From positions 1-40,200 of the forward strand of contig NZ_CAMLOV010000033.1 of the NCBI RefSeq assembly GCF_946481715.1: 40,200 bases of DNA. The letters are read 5' to 3'. The stretch is from an uncultured Mucilaginibacter sp. GTDB lineage: Bacteria; Bacteroidota; Bacteroidia; Sphingobacteriales; Sphingobacteriaceae. Numbering within the stretch: the stretch's first letter is position 1; each line of letters opens with the position of its first letter. Of the stretch, positions 8,783-18,500 are shown in pieces. Below the pieces are notes generated by a model. The model saw only the letters and a program-made list of their open reading frames with translations, searched no databases and was not told where the DNA came from. A program made the translations under genes and the position numbers.

Positions 8783-9778
8783 ATGAGGTTTTTTGATAAA
8801 GAATATTTAAAGCATGTATGGAAGGTTTTAGTCGCAACCTTTAGCGGCTTTGGCAGCGATAATGGTTTAAAGCTAAGCGCATCGCTGGCTTATTATACGG
8901 TTTTTTCCATCGCACCGTTACTTATTTTAATCATATCGGTTGCAGGGCTTGTGTTTGGGCACGATGCAGCCACAAACCGGCTTCAGCCCGAAATTGAACA
9001 CTACGTAGGCAAACAGGCAGCCGCGCAAATACAGGACATGTTAAAAAGTTTAGAACTCTCAGGAAAATCCGGCATCGCTGTAGTGGTGAGTGTAATTACT
9101 TTACTGGTAGGTGCCAGCAGTATTTTCCTGGAGATACAGGATTCATTAAACATCATTTGGCGGGTAAAGGCCAAGCCCAAAAGAGGCTGGGTTAAAATGC
9201 TGCAAAACAGGTTTCTTTCCTTTTCGCTTATTATCAGTTTGGGCTTTTTATTACTCGCCTCTCTTGCCATAAACATTGTTATAACTGCACTTAGCGCCCA
9301 AATAACACGGTTTTTGCCAAGCGTAACCAAACTGATAATTCAAGGCATAAACCTCGGGCTAACCCTTATAGTTATATCCACTTTGTTTGGTATTATATTT
9401 AAATTTTTGCCTGATGTAAAGATAAAATGGAAGGATGTGCGCTCTGGCGCAATTTTTACGGCCATACTTTTTATGTTAGGCCAATACCTCATCAGTTTAT
9501 ATATTGGCTATACAGCCCAAGGGTCAACTTATGGTGCTGCCGGATCGCTGATTGTGATTTTAGTTTGGATATACTATACGGCCGCTATTCTATATATTGG
9601 TGCTGAATTTACGCAGGTGTATGCCGAAGCCATTGGCAGCCACATAGAGCCTGCCGAGTATGCGGTGCATGTACAGCAAACGGAGGTAGAACATGTTGTT
9701 AGGCAACTGCCAGCTCAAAACCCTGACATAAAAGGCAACCTTAAATGCGATGAAGAAAAGGCAAAGAAAAAAGCATAA
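8783..9778 (+). CDS. YihY/BrkB family inner-membrane protein
   Basis: This 331-aa protein matches the YihY/virulence-factor BrkB family. Six hydrophobic segments can be seen at about 34-58, 96-116, 144-170, 183-208, 221-242 and 250-276. The early motif LSASLAYYTVFSIAPLL and the later GSTYGAAGSLIVILVWIYY are characteristic. The protein was once mis-described as RNase BN. Its molecular function is unsettled, with transporter-like or envelope roles proposed. The C-terminal tail (about 290-331) is soluble and lysine-rich (EEKAKKKA). It appears to be a single-gene unit. Confidence 0.92.
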   Translation: MRFFDKEYLKHVWKVLVATFSGFGSDNGLKLSASLAYYTVFSIAPLLILIISVAGLVFGHDAATNRLQPEIEHYVGKQAAAQIQDMLKSLELSGKSGIAVVVSVITLLVGASSIFLEIQDSLNIIWRVKAKPKRGWVKMLQNRFLSFSLIISLGFLLLASLAINIVITALSAQITRFLPSVTKLIIQGINLGLTLIVISTLFGIIFKFLPDVKIKWKDVRSGAIFTAILFMLGQYLISLYIGYTAQGSTYGAAGSLIVILVWIYYTAAILYIGAEFTQVYAEAIGSHIEPAEYAVHVQQTEVEHVVRQLPAQNPDIKGNLKCDEEKAKKKA

Positions 9779-9870
9779 CTGGGTAAACGTACCTTTCATT
9801 GCGTAGCTCACCCTAATCGTAACATACATTAATAAATAATGCTGTACATTTAGCTACCAATTACACCTCA

Positions 9871-11109
9871 TTGTTAGCAGCTATATATATATCATTTAAA
9901 AGGGCTTTTTTACTCACGGCCGTTATTTCGTGCTTTTACCTTACTGCGGCCGCGCAGTACTTCCAGGTAGATAGTGGCCGTAAAAATGTGAACATCCCTT
10001 TTCGCCTTATCCGGAATATGGTGGTGGTAAAAATGCATATCAACAATAAAGGCCCATTTAATTTTGTTTTAGATACCGGCGTTGGGTTGATGCTCATGAC
10101 CGACCCAACGATGGTTGATTCGATAAACCTTACGCAGACGCGAACTGTTAAAATAACAGGCCTTGGCGACGATGGCGATTACGAGGCCATTGTTACCTCG
10201 CCATTAAAGTTGGATATTCCGGGGCTTTACAGTAATGGCGTATCAGCGGCTATATTAAAAAAAGATTATTTTAACCTTTCCAGCTATGTGGGTATGCCCA
10301 TTCATGGTTTAGTTGGCTGGGATTTTTTCAATAACCTGGCAGTTAAGATCAATTTCAGCGATAGCACCTTGAGCGTTTGCCGCCCTAAAGACCTCAAAGC
10401 ATTTAGAAAAAGCCAGGCCATCCCTATCACCATCGAAGAAAAGAAACCATACATCGAAACCATGGTAACCTTTCCGGATGGGCGACGGGTTAAAAATAAA
10501 CTGGTAATTGACCTGGGGGCAGGGCACCCGTTATCGCTAGAAAACTTGCAGAAAACTGGCGGGCTCCCAAAAACATACATCAGGGCAAACCTTGGCGTGG
10601 CTTTAAATGGGCCTATAGATGGCGTGATAGCGCGGATGAAGGAAATTGACCTGGGTAGATATAAAATAAAGAATGTGATCACATCTTTCCCTAATACAAA
10701 TGCCGAAAGCCCATCGTACGCTGTCCCGCGCGATGGGAACATGGGCATTGGCATCTTAAAAAAATTCAACGTTATATTCGATTACACTAATGGGCTGCTT
10801 TACCTTAAACCCAACCAAACATTTAATGAACCTTTTGAACACGACATGAGCGGGCTGGAGTATTTTGCGGCAGGGGATGAACTCAACCATATCATCATCA
10901 GCCGTGTGGAACCCAACTCGCCTGCAGACGAGGTGGGGCTGGAGAAAAACGACGAAATTGTATCGATAAATTTTAAGCCGGTATCAAAAATGGGTACCGA
11001 GGAGGTTGACAACTTATTAAAATCGAAAACGGATAGAAGTATTTTACTGGAAGTTTATCATGATAAACGTTACGATAGGGTTATATTAACCCTAAGGCGC
11101 AGAATTTAA
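9871..11109 (+). CDS. Secreted retropepsin-like aspartyl protease with C-terminal PDZ domain
   Basis: The 412-aa protein has a signal peptide (about 8-29, ending TAAAQ) and two aspartyl-protease lobes. The first lobe carries D68 in FVLDTGVG, and the second has D214 in LVIDLGAG in the equivalent position. A PDZ domain covers about 341-400 (RVEPNSPADEVGLEKNDEIVSIN). The arrangement suits a periplasmic or surface protease that recognises C-terminal peptides, but the substrate is unknown. The second lobe reads DLGAG rather than DTGAG, so activity from that lobe is uncertain. Translation must start at a non-ATG codon if the signal peptide is included; TTG at 9871 is the best choice. Confidence 0.86.
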   Translation: MLAAIYISFKRAFLLTAVISCFYLTAAAQYFQVDSGRKNVNIPFRLIRNMVVVKMHINNKGPFNFVLDTGVGLMLMTDPTMVDSINLTQTRTVKITGLGDDGDYEAIVTSPLKLDIPGLYSNGVSAAILKKDYFNLSSYVGMPIHGLVGWDFFNNLAVKINFSDSTLSVCRPKDLKAFRKSQAIPITIEEKKPYIETMVTFPDGRRVKNKLVIDLGAGHPLSLENLQKTGGLPKTYIRANLGVALNGPIDGVIARMKEIDLGRYKIKNVITSFPNTNAESPSYAVPRDGNMGIGILKKFNVIFDYTNGLLYLKPNQTFNEPFEHDMSGLEYFAAGDELNHIIISRVEPNSPADEVGLEKNDEIVSINFKPVSKMGTEEVDNLLKSKTDRSILLEVYHDKRYDRVILTLRRRI

Positions 11110-11199
11110 GCCATTTGTAACAAACCCATTGCTGTTTCCGATATCGGGCAATAATTTTATATTTTAGCTTCTGCTTTTTACTACTTAATTATTTAAACA

Positions 11200-13800
11200 A
11201 TGAATAAACCTTTACGGGCAGGCATTCGCCTGCGCGTGGCATTTGTCACCCTTGCTGTAATAGCAAGTTCCTGCGCTACAAAAAAAGAAACCGCATCTAC
11301 CGTAACCCTTAAAACAACAACCACACCCGGAGGGACAACCGCGACCGCAACCGTAGGCGGCGCCAAAAAGGAAGGCATTAAAAAATTCGCCGATCTGGTT
11401 GGGAAAGTTAAAGGCGATACCGGGCTTTTTTCAACTTATAAGGTTGATGGTAAGTATTATTTCGAGATCCCAGACAGCCTTTTAAACCGCGAAATGCTGG
11501 TAGTTACCCGCTTTGTAAAAACGCCTGCCGGGTTAAAATCATTTGGCCAGCAATATGGTGGCGAAGAAGTGAATGAACAGGTTTGGAAGTGGCAACGCCA
11601 CGATAAACAAGTGTTTGTGCGGGTCCCCAGCTATTCGGTAAGGGCTGATAGTACGAGCGACATGTACCAATCTGTTAAAAACTCAAACCTTGATGCAGTG
11701 CTCGCCTCTTTCGATATTAAAGCCTACAATAAAGATACCACCGGCGTGTTGGTTGACGTTACAGACATGTACAATGGCGATGTGGCCGCTATCAGCCTGC
11801 CAGATAATGTTAAAAAAGCATATAAAGTTAGCGCGATAGATAACAGCCGGTCATACATAGATACCATAAAAAGCTTCCCGATAAACGTTGAAGTACGTAC
11901 GCTAAAAACCTTTAGGGCTGCAGAGTCCCCAACGGATAATACAAACGCCGCTTTAACCTTCGAGCTAAATACTTCTATGCTACTGCTGCCAAGTGTGCCT
12001 ATGAAGGCACGTTTGATGGATGCGCGTGTAGGATATTTTGGCCAGGCACAAACAGACTACGGCACAGGCGCACAAAAAGCCGAAGTAACATCATACATAC
12101 ACCGATGGAGGCTGGAGCCTAAAAATGAGGCCGCTTATAGCCGCGGCGAGTTGGTTGAACCTAAAAAGCAAATTGTTTATTACATTGACCCAGCCACACC
12201 AAAAAAATGGGTACCATACCTTATTGCAGGCATTAACGACTGGAACAAGGCCTTTGAAGCGGCTGGTTTTAAAAACGCTATAGTGGGCAAAGTAGCCCCT
12301 ACTGCCAAGGAAGACCCTGAATTTAGCACCGAGGATGCCCGTTACAGCGTTTTACGTTATTTTGCTTCGGATGTACAAAATGCTTATGGACCCCATATCT
12401 CCGACCCACGCAGCGGCGAGATACTGGAAAGCCACGTTGGCTGGTACCACAACGTAATGAGCTTATTGCGCAACTGGTTCTTCATCCAAACAGCTGCAAC
12501 CAACCCTAATGTGCGCACCCCGCAATTTACCGACGAGCAAATGGGCGAACTGATCCGCTTTGTATCCTCGCACGAAATTGGCCACACTTTAGGGCTTCCG
12601 CATAACTTTGGGTCCAGCTACGCTTATAAGGTAGATTCGTTGCGCTCTAAAACATTTACATCCACACATGGCACCGCACCGTCCATTATGGACTACGCGC
12701 GTTTTAACTACGTTGCCCAGCCGGGCGATGGCGTTACCCGTTTTTACCCGCAAATTGGCGAATATGACCTTTGGGCAGTAAAATGGGGGTATAGCTACTT
12801 TAATGGCAACAAAACGCCAAAACAAGAGAAAGAGACACTTGATGCCTGGACAACAGCAAAAGCAGGCAACCCGTTATATTATTATGGCCGCCAGGGTACC
12901 TCTATCGATCCGCGCCTGCAAAACGAAGATTTAGGAGATAATGCCATGAAAGCAAGCGCCTACGGCATTGCCAACCTAAAAAGGATATTGCCAAATATTG
13001 AGAAATGGACCTTTCAAAAGGGCGAAGATTTTGATGATGTACAAACTTTATACAACGAAGTTATTGGCCAGTACAACCGCTACATTGGGCATGTTACCAT
13101 GAATATTGGTGGTATAAACGAAAACTTTAAAACTTATGACCAAACAGGCCCTGTTTACGGTTTTGTAAACAAAAGCCTGCAGCACGATGCCGTTGCATTT
13201 TTAAATCAGCAGCTGTTTAAAACGCCAACCTGGCTCATCAATACGACGGAGTTGAGCAAGTTTGATAATGGCGTAGTTATTGGCCGTATTAAATCGGTAC
13301 AGATAAATGCGTTGGCAAACGTACTTAACCCATCGCGCCTGGCGCGCATGTTTGATAACCAGGCAAAAAGCGGTGCGCTGGCTTACACAGTAGGCAACTT
13401 GCTTACCGACCTTCGCGGCGGAGTATTCCCTGCCGGCAAACCAGATCAGTTTCAACGCAATTTGCAGCGCGGCTATATCGAAAACTTAAAAATGTTTTTA
13501 AATACAGATGCCAGCCAGAGCTTTCCCGGGGCCACCACCGTGCAACTTGCAAATTTTGGCTTAACACCAATCAATATTGCTTTATCAGATATTAGGCCGA
13601 TGGTGCGTGCCGAATTAACTAAGATAAGCATCGCTTTACCAAAAGGCGGTGATGCGCTAACCGCGGCACACTATGCCGATTTACGCCTGCGCATAAAAGA
13701 AGCCCTGTACCCAACCAAACCCGTTATTAATGTAATTGGTGGTACAGTAGGGCGTTTAGCCGAACCGGAGCCACAACAGGAGACCGAGATAAATTACTAA
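11200..13800 (+). CDS. Zinc-dependent metzincin metalloprotease lipoprotein (DUF5117/DUF5118 type)
   Basis: The 866-aa protein carries a lipoprotein signal peptide with cysteine in VIASSCATKKE, so it is probably anchored in the outer membrane. A low-complexity Thr/Gly-rich linker follows. The family N-terminal domains (DUF5118 then DUF5117-like) fill about 55-400. The catalytic motif HEIGHTLGLPH is at 458-468 (H458, E459, H462, H468), the elongated metzincin zinc site, with a Met-turn-like SIMDYARFNY downstream. A large C-terminal domain of about 300 residues completes it. Relatives are common in Bacteroidota and Gammaproteobacteria, with largely unknown substrates. A strong terminator follows 36 nt after the stop. 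Confidence 0.92.
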   Translation: MNKPLRAGIRLRVAFVTLAVIASSCATKKETASTVTLKTTTTPGGTTATATVGGAKKEGIKKFADLVGKVKGDTGLFSTYKVDGKYYFEIPDSLLNREMLVVTRFVKTPAGLKSFGQQYGGEEVNEQVWKWQRHDKQVFVRVPSYSVRADSTSDMYQSVKNSNLDAVLASFDIKAYNKDTTGVLVDVTDMYNGDVAAISLPDNVKKAYKVSAIDNSRSYIDTIKSFPINVEVRTLKTFRAAESPTDNTNAALTFELNTSMLLLPSVPMKARLMDARVGYFGQAQTDYGTGAQKAEVTSYIHRWRLEPKNEAAYSRGELVEPKKQIVYYIDPATPKKWVPYLIAGINDWNKAFEAAGFKNAIVGKVAPTAKEDPEFSTEDARYSVLRYFASDVQNAYGPHISDPRSGEILESHVGWYHNVMSLLRNWFFIQTAATNPNVRTPQFTDEQMGELIRFVSSHEIGHTLGLPHNFGSSYAYKVDSLRSKTFTSTHGTAPSIMDYARFNYVAQPGDGVTRFYPQIGEYDLWAVKWGYSYFNGNKTPKQEKETLDAWTTAKAGNPLYYYGRQGTSIDPRLQNEDLGDNAMKASAYGIANLKRILPNIEKWTFQKGEDFDDVQTLYNEVIGQYNRYIGHVTMNIGGINENFKTYDQTGPVYGFVNKSLQHDAVAFLNQQLFKTPTWLINTTELSKFDNGVVIGRIKSVQINALANVLNPSRLARMFDNQAKSGALAYTVGNLLTDLRGGVFPAGKPDQFQRNLQRGYIENLKMFLNTDASQSFPGATTVQLANFGLTPINIALSDIRPMVRAELTKISIALPKGGDALTAAHYADLRLRIKEALYPTKPVINVIGGTVGRLAEPEPQQETEINY

Positions 13801-13835
13801 GCTTGCTGCCAGGCAAAAGCACACAAATGAACTTG

Positions 13836-13870
13836 GCCCCTGCTATTTAGCGGGGGCTTTTGTTTTAGTT
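13836..13870 (+). terminator. Intrinsic terminator after the metzincin gene
   Basis: GCCCCTGC (13836-13843) and GCGGGGGC (13850-13857) form an 8-bp stem with one G:T pair and a 6-nt loop, followed by TTTTGTTTT. Confidence 0.9.
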
Positions 13871-13895
13871 AATAAGAGCAATGCAGGTGGGGCAA

Positions 13896-14168
13896 CTATT
13901 TTAGCTGGCTGATGTTCTCGAAAAAAGCGGTTTGGAGGTCCAGCAGCGACCGTACGCTCACCTTCTCGCCATACATGTCAAAACACAGAAATTTTGCTTT
14001 TGAAGTATCGCTGCCCTTTGCTTTTTCGAAGAAATTAAAGGTTTCAAAGAAATAATGATTAGTGGTAACCTTATTCTTAAAGTTAGTTTGTGATGCGTTG
14101 AGCCTGAAGCCAATAGCATCCATCCACGTGTGTACTTTAGCGTGGAGCGACTTAGTGATGTTATCCAT
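13896..14168 (-). CDS. Small hypothetical protein (90 aa)
   Basis: I do not recognise this family. The 90-residue protein has an ATG start, ordinary mixed composition, no signal peptide or membrane segment, one cysteine, and regularly spaced aromatic residues (HYFFETFNFF in the middle). It stands alone on the minus strand, facing the terminator of the metzincin gene and divergent from the collagen-like gene. It is plausible as a real gene because no other ORF competes for the space and codon use looks native. The functional call is open. Confidence 0.55.
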   Translation of the reverse strand: MDNITKSLHAKVHTWMDAIGFRLNASQTNFKNKVTTNHYFFETFNFFEKAKGSDTSKAKFLCFDMYGEKVSVRSLLDLQTAFFENISQLK

Positions 14169-14373
14169 AGGTTAAAGATTTATAATGTTAAACGAAAACG
14201 CTTAAATAAAGGTTTTATTCTTTTTAATGCTGTTTTTTAACATGCGTTAACAATTATGTGGGCTATTCTGGCAGCGAAACTTCTTTGCTTTAATAAGAAA
14301 TTTTATTTCTTTCCACATTCATTGAAACTTATTAACATGCCTGCCGTACAAAGACGACACACCGCAACCGATT

Positions 14374-15264
14374 ATGAAACTAAAAATTACTCTTTTTGCA
14401 ATTTCAATAATTTGCTTAACAACCCTCGGGGCTTGCAAAAAAACTATCACACCAGGCCCAGCCGGTGCCGACGGAGCAACCGGCGCTACCGGTGCCACGG
14501 GAGCAACTGGTGCTACGGGAGCATCCGGGCCTCAAGGCCCGCAAGGTGCAACTGGCGCTAACGGAACAAATGGCGCAACAGGCGCAACTGGTGCCACGGG
14601 CCCTGCCGGTGCCACGGGCGCGACTGGTGCTGCCGGCCCCGCAGGCCCAACCGGAGCTACGGGTGCAACGGGAGCTACAGGCCCTGCCGGAGCAACAGGC
14701 GCCACAGGGGCAGCTGGTCCCGCAGGCCCAACAGGGGCCACCGGCTCTGCCGGACAAAATGGCGCTACAGGTGCAACTGGCCCAGCTGGAGCAACTGGTG
14801 CTACAGGAGCAACCGGTGCACAGGGTCCCGCCGGCCCGCAAGGCCCTGCCGGCCAAAATGGTGCCGATGGTGCAACGGGCGCTAACGGGGCAGATGGCAA
14901 TGCAAACGTATCGAGTGTTTTGTTGACCAACAGGACCGTTGTTTTAACAGGCTTTACCCAATTTAGCGTACCGCAAATAACACAAGATATAGTTGACAAG
15001 GGCTTGGTTCTTATGTTCTTCAGAATAACAGGCAGCAACAGCGGTTTCTTTGCCATGCCATACGCCGAAGCCGGGCAAACACTCAGCTTATCGTCATATG
15101 GCGTGGGTTACGTCAGCGTTAAATCAAACTTTACAGCCAGTGGATTAGATTTTAGGGTGGTTATTATACAGGGTACTTCGCTTACCACTTTTGGTGCGGC
15201 GCATCCAAATATCAACCTACGCAACTATAGCCAGGTAGCGTCGGCGTTGCACCTGTCTAATTAA
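14374..15264 (+). CDS. Collagen-like Gly-X-Y repeat lipoprotein
   Basis: The 296-aa protein has a lipoprotein signal peptide (lipobox LGAC, Cys21), so it is probably attached to the outer membrane. Residues 28-175 are about 50 uninterrupted Gly-X-Y triplets, mostly GAT, GPA and GPT. These should form a collagen-like triple helix. The C-terminal domain (about 178-296) is globular, lacks recognisable motifs and may serve as a trimerisation or binding head. A 27-residue block starting [20 protein letters not shown] occurs twice in tandem (about 77-103 and 104-130), a sign of 81-bp repeat expansion. Proline-poor, Thr-rich collagen repeats like this are often phase- or length-variable. A strong terminator follows the stop. 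Confidence 0.88.
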   Translation: MKLKITLFAISIICLTTLGACKKTITPGPAGADGATGATGATGATGATGASGPQGPQGATGANGTNGATGATGATGPAGATGATGAAGPAGPTGATGATGATGPAGATGATGAAGPAGPTGATGSAGQNGATGATGPAGATGATGATGAQGPAGPQGPAGQNGADGATGANGADGNANVSSVLLTNRTVVLTGFTQFSVPQITQDIVDKGLVLMFFRITGSNSGFFAMPYAEAGQTLSLSSYGVGYVSVKSNFTASGLDFRVVIIQGTSLTTFGAAHPNINLRNYSQVASALHLSN

Positions 15265-15308
15265 GAAACGGGCAGCTGCATAACATTTTGTACAACTTTT
15301 TATAATAG

Positions 15309-15337
15309 GCCCCGCCACAAGCGGGGCTTTGTTTTTG
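15309..15337 (+). terminator. Intrinsic terminator after the collagen-like gene
   Basis: GCCCCGC (15309-15315), a 5-nt loop and GCGGGGC (15321-15327) are followed by TTTGTTTTT. Confidence 0.92.
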
Positions 15338-15339
15338 TG

Positions 15340-15387
15340 TATGTAACAATCCTATTGTTTACCTATTATAATATGTAACAATGCTAT
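15340..15387. repeat. Direct repeat upstream of the beta-barrel gene
   Basis: TATGTAACAATCCTAT (15340-15355) and TATGTAACAATGCTAT (15372-15387) match at 15 of 16 positions, with starts 32 bp apart (about three helical turns). The pair lies 94 bp before the ATG at 15481, a suitable place for a regulator to bind. No regulator is identified. Confidence 0.5.
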
Positions 15388-15480
15388 GATTAATAATTAT
15401 TTAATTTCAATAAAGTGAACATTTGCACAATATATGTGTACTACACACTACGATACCATTTGAACGCTTTTTAATACGTT

Positions 15481-18432
15481 ATGAAATACATCCTTTTACT
15501 GCTTGCCATCCTATCAGTCACTGCGCTTAGGTCGAACGCACAGGACGGTGGCCGGCCCCTCGTCGGGACGGTTATCGATTCTACAAAACTTACGCTACCC
15601 GGCAGCAACGTTAAAATATCATCAGAGAAAGGCGACAGCCTATCAACTACCTCAGATGGCAATGGTAAATTTGTATTCCCGGCTATAAAAGGCACCAAAA
15701 TCACTTTAACAATCTCCTCTATCGGGTACCAGGGGATTATAAAACATTATAACTTACCCGCCGATGGCAAAGCCATCGTGCTTGACCCTATAATCCTAAA
15801 ATCGGAAACAAGGCAGCTTGGCGTGGTTACTATCGTTGGAGTTAACCCGGTTGTATTTAAAGAAGACACCGTTCAATACAGCGTTTCGGCTTATAAAGTA
15901 CGCGAAAATGCGCCGATTGAAGATGTGCTTAAAAAGATACCCGGGCTTGATGTGGCCAAAGATGGTACTGTTACGGCTCAGGGCAAGCAGGTTACTAAAG
16001 TGCGCGTGAACGGTAAGGACTTTTTTGGCGGCGATGTTTTAAGTGCCACCAAAAATTTGCCAGCAGACGTAATAGAAAGCGTACAGATAGTTGATGATTA
16101 CGGCGACCAGGCCAACCTTACCGGCGTAAAAACCGGCGAACCCAATAAGGTACTCAATTTTACTATTCGTAAGGATAAAAACTACGGTTACTTTGGGCAG
16201 GCAACTGTTGGCGACGGATCGGACGCATTACCGAAAAATCCTGGCGTTACCAACGATAACCGTTATCTGGGTCTCTTAAACTTTTTCAAATTCAAAGGCG
16301 ATCAGCAGTTATCGGTATTAGGTAGCATTAACAACACCAACGTAAACACATTCAGCTTCGGTGCGCCTACAGGCGGCGGGGGAGGTGGTTTTGGTGGCGG
16401 CGGCGGCGGTGGCGGTCGTGGCAATGCCTTACGTGGTGGCGGTGGTAGTGGTTCAACAATCAACTCCAACGGTATAACCAATGCTCACTCAATCGGCTTA
16501 AACTTTAGGGACCAGTGGGGCAAAACCTTATCTGTATACGGTAGCTACAGCTTTAACGATAACACAATCTTTACCAACTCTACTACCCTCCAAACCAATG
16601 CATCGGCAAATACGGTTAGCCAAAGCAATAGCCAAAGCACAGAAACAAACAACCCGGTTAACCACCGTTTTAATTTTAATCTGGAGTGGAAACCAGATAC
16701 TGTTAATTATTTAAAGCTAACCCCTACATTCTCTTATTCGGGCAGCGATGTTACCAGTTTCGATAATGTAAATTCTACAAGGAATGGCGCGGTGAACCAG
16801 TCGTACACGGCTAATTCTATCAGCAATTCTTCGGCGCCAAATTTTGGTATAACCGGTTTATATAACCACCGTTTTAATAGCCGCGGCCGTAACCTAAGCA
16901 TCGGCTTTAACGGCTCTACCAATAAAAACAACCAGTACGATAACCCCATTTACGACTATGCGCCGGGCTCGTTACGAACATCGGCGGAAAATCAGGTAAT
17001 TTATACAGATAGCCGCACCAACGCTTACGGCGCAAATTTATCGTACCAGGAGCCATTGGGTAAACACTCTTTTTTAGAAGGTAACTACGCATACAACCAC
17101 ACTTATACTACCAGCAATAAAGAAACCGATACTTTATATACCCCCGGCGCGTACCACAACTACGACCTGTTGAGCAACAACTACAACTATACTTTCACAA
17201 CCAACCGTTTTGGGTTAAATTACCGGGTAGTGCAGGCAAAATACAATTTTGTACTTGGTATTGGCGGTCAACCGGCCACGCTGGAAGGCTTTAACGTAAA
17301 AACAAGCCAGGCAACTAAGGTAAATACGTTTAATGTGATACCTACCGCAAGGTTCGTATATAACTTCAGCAGGAGCCAAAATCTAAGTTTTCAGTACAAT
17401 GGTACCAGCAACCAACCATCATTTAACCAGTTGCAGCCAGTGATAGATTTTTCTAACGCATCGTATCCGGTATTGGGTAACCCCAACTTAAGCCCCGAGT
17501 TTAACAACAGCCTGCAATTGCGTTATGGTAACTTCAGTTTCCAAACCGGCAATATCTTCTTCGCAAATGTTGGGTTTACGCAAACCGACAACAAAATTGT
17601 GAATATCAACACTACTTACCCGCGTGCTTTTACTCCGGCAGCTTTGACCGCCGACCCAACATTAAAAAACTTGGTTGGCGCCAACCTTATCAGATACCAA
17701 AATGCAAGTGGATACTATCAGGTAAACGGTGGGTTGGTTTACTCCAAGCCATGGTCGGAACGCAAATACACCATTATATTTAATACCAATGTTAGTTATA
17801 CCAACAATATCGGTTTTGCCGACAGTGTGAGCGCAGACAACGTGGAGTCTCCTATCGAAAAAAACATTGCCAAAACGCTTACCTTATCGCCGGGGCTGCG
17901 TTTTAGGATAAACATTACGGATGTTATTGATGCCGAGCTAAATTCCAGCTATGCTATCAACAGGACAAACAACTCTTTAAATACCCCATCGTTTAACCAA
18001 AACACCAATATACGTACCCTAAACCTTGGGGCGAGCGGTAAAAATTATTTTTGGAAGGATTGGACACTGAGCTACGATTATACCAAAACATTTAATTACG
18101 GCTATTCGGACGCGCTTCAGATCAAAAACCCCAACATTTTAAATGCCTATGTAGAGCGCCGGTTTTTGAAAGACCATCGCGGCACTCTGCGTTTTGCAGC
18201 GTACGATTTGTTTAACGAGAACACCGGCTTTTCTACTGTAACAACCGGAAGTACGGTTACGCAAACCAACGTAAATAAGCTTGGGCGTTATTTCCTGCTA
18301 TCATTTACGCTGCGGCTGCAAAAATTCTCGGGTAAAGCACCAACGCAAAACCCCGGCCGTGGCTTTAGAGGCGACGGTGGTGGCAGGCCCCCGGGTGGTG
18401 GCCCGGGCGGACCAGGCGGAGGTCCGATGTAA
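15481..18432 (+). CDS. Outer-membrane beta-barrel protein with carboxypeptidase-like and plug domains
   Basis: The 983-aa protein has a signal peptide (1-20, ending RSNAQ). A carboxypeptidase-regulatory-like beta-sandwich covers about 25-105 and a plug-like region about 115-235 (motif GVNPVVFKEDTVQYSV, then VRVNGKDFFGGD). A large TonB-receptor-type beta-barrel continues to the end (the outer-membrane beta-barrel family seen throughout Bacteroidota). A glycine-rich loop at about 298-326 and a Gly/Pro-rich C-terminal tail at about 950-983 are unusual. The tail means the protein does not end with the usual aromatic barrel-closing residue. The ligand is unknown. It is a monocistronic unit, closed by a bidirectional terminator. 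Confidence 0.88.
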   Translation: MKYILLLLAILSVTALRSNAQDGGRPLVGTVIDSTKLTLPGSNVKISSEKGDSLSTTSDGNGKFVFPAIKGTKITLTISSIGYQGIIKHYNLPADGKAIVLDPIILKSETRQLGVVTIVGVNPVVFKEDTVQYSVSAYKVRENAPIEDVLKKIPGLDVAKDGTVTAQGKQVTKVRVNGKDFFGGDVLSATKNLPADVIESVQIVDDYGDQANLTGVKTGEPNKVLNFTIRKDKNYGYFGQATVGDGSDALPKNPGVTNDNRYLGLLNFFKFKGDQQLSVLGSINNTNVNTFSFGAPTGGGGGGFGGGGGGGGRGNALRGGGGSGSTINSNGITNAHSIGLNFRDQWGKTLSVYGSYSFNDNTIFTNSTTLQTNASANTVSQSNSQSTETNNPVNHRFNFNLEWKPDTVNYLKLTPTFSYSGSDVTSFDNVNSTRNGAVNQSYTANSISNSSAPNFGITGLYNHRFNSRGRNLSIGFNGSTNKNNQYDNPIYDYAPGSLRTSAENQVIYTDSRTNAYGANLSYQEPLGKHSFLEGNYAYNHTYTTSNKETDTLYTPGAYHNYDLLSNNYNYTFTTNRFGLNYRVVQAKYNFVLGIGGQPATLEGFNVKTSQATKVNTFNVIPTARFVYNFSRSQNLSFQYNGTSNQPSFNQLQPVIDFSNASYPVLGNPNLSPEFNNSLQLRYGNFSFQTGNIFFANVGFTQTDNKIVNINTTYPRAFTPAALTADPTLKNLVGANLIRYQNASGYYQVNGGLVYSKPWSERKYTIIFNTNVSYTNNIGFADSVSADNVESPIEKNIAKTLTLSPGLRFRINITDVIDAELNSSYAINRTNNSLNTPSFNQNTNIRTLNLGASGKNYFWKDWTLSYDYTKTFNYGYSDALQIKNPNILNAYVERRFLKDHRGTLRFAAYDLFNENTGFSTVTTGSTVTQTNVNKLGRYFLLSFTLRLQKFSGKAPTQNPGRGFRGDGGGRPPGGGPGGPGGGPM

Positions 18433-18442
18433 TAAGGCATAA

Positions 18443-18481
18443 CAAAAAAGCCATCCCTTTTATAAGCGGATGGCTTTTTTG
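18443..18481. terminator. Bidirectional terminator between the beta-barrel gene and the receiver gene
   Basis: AAAAAAGCCATCC and GGATGGCTTTTTT flank an 11-nt loop. The A-run before and T-run after allow it to end transcription from both convergent genes. Confidence 0.92.
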
Positions 18482-18500
18482 TTTTTAAAGCGTTTATAGT

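Noticed and set aside
14416..15056. Antisense and alternate-frame reading frames of 146-174 aa over the collagen gene
   Set aside because: They are by-products of the GC-rich Gly-X-Y codons; the plus-strand frame has a signal peptide, a perfect triplet pattern and a following terminator.
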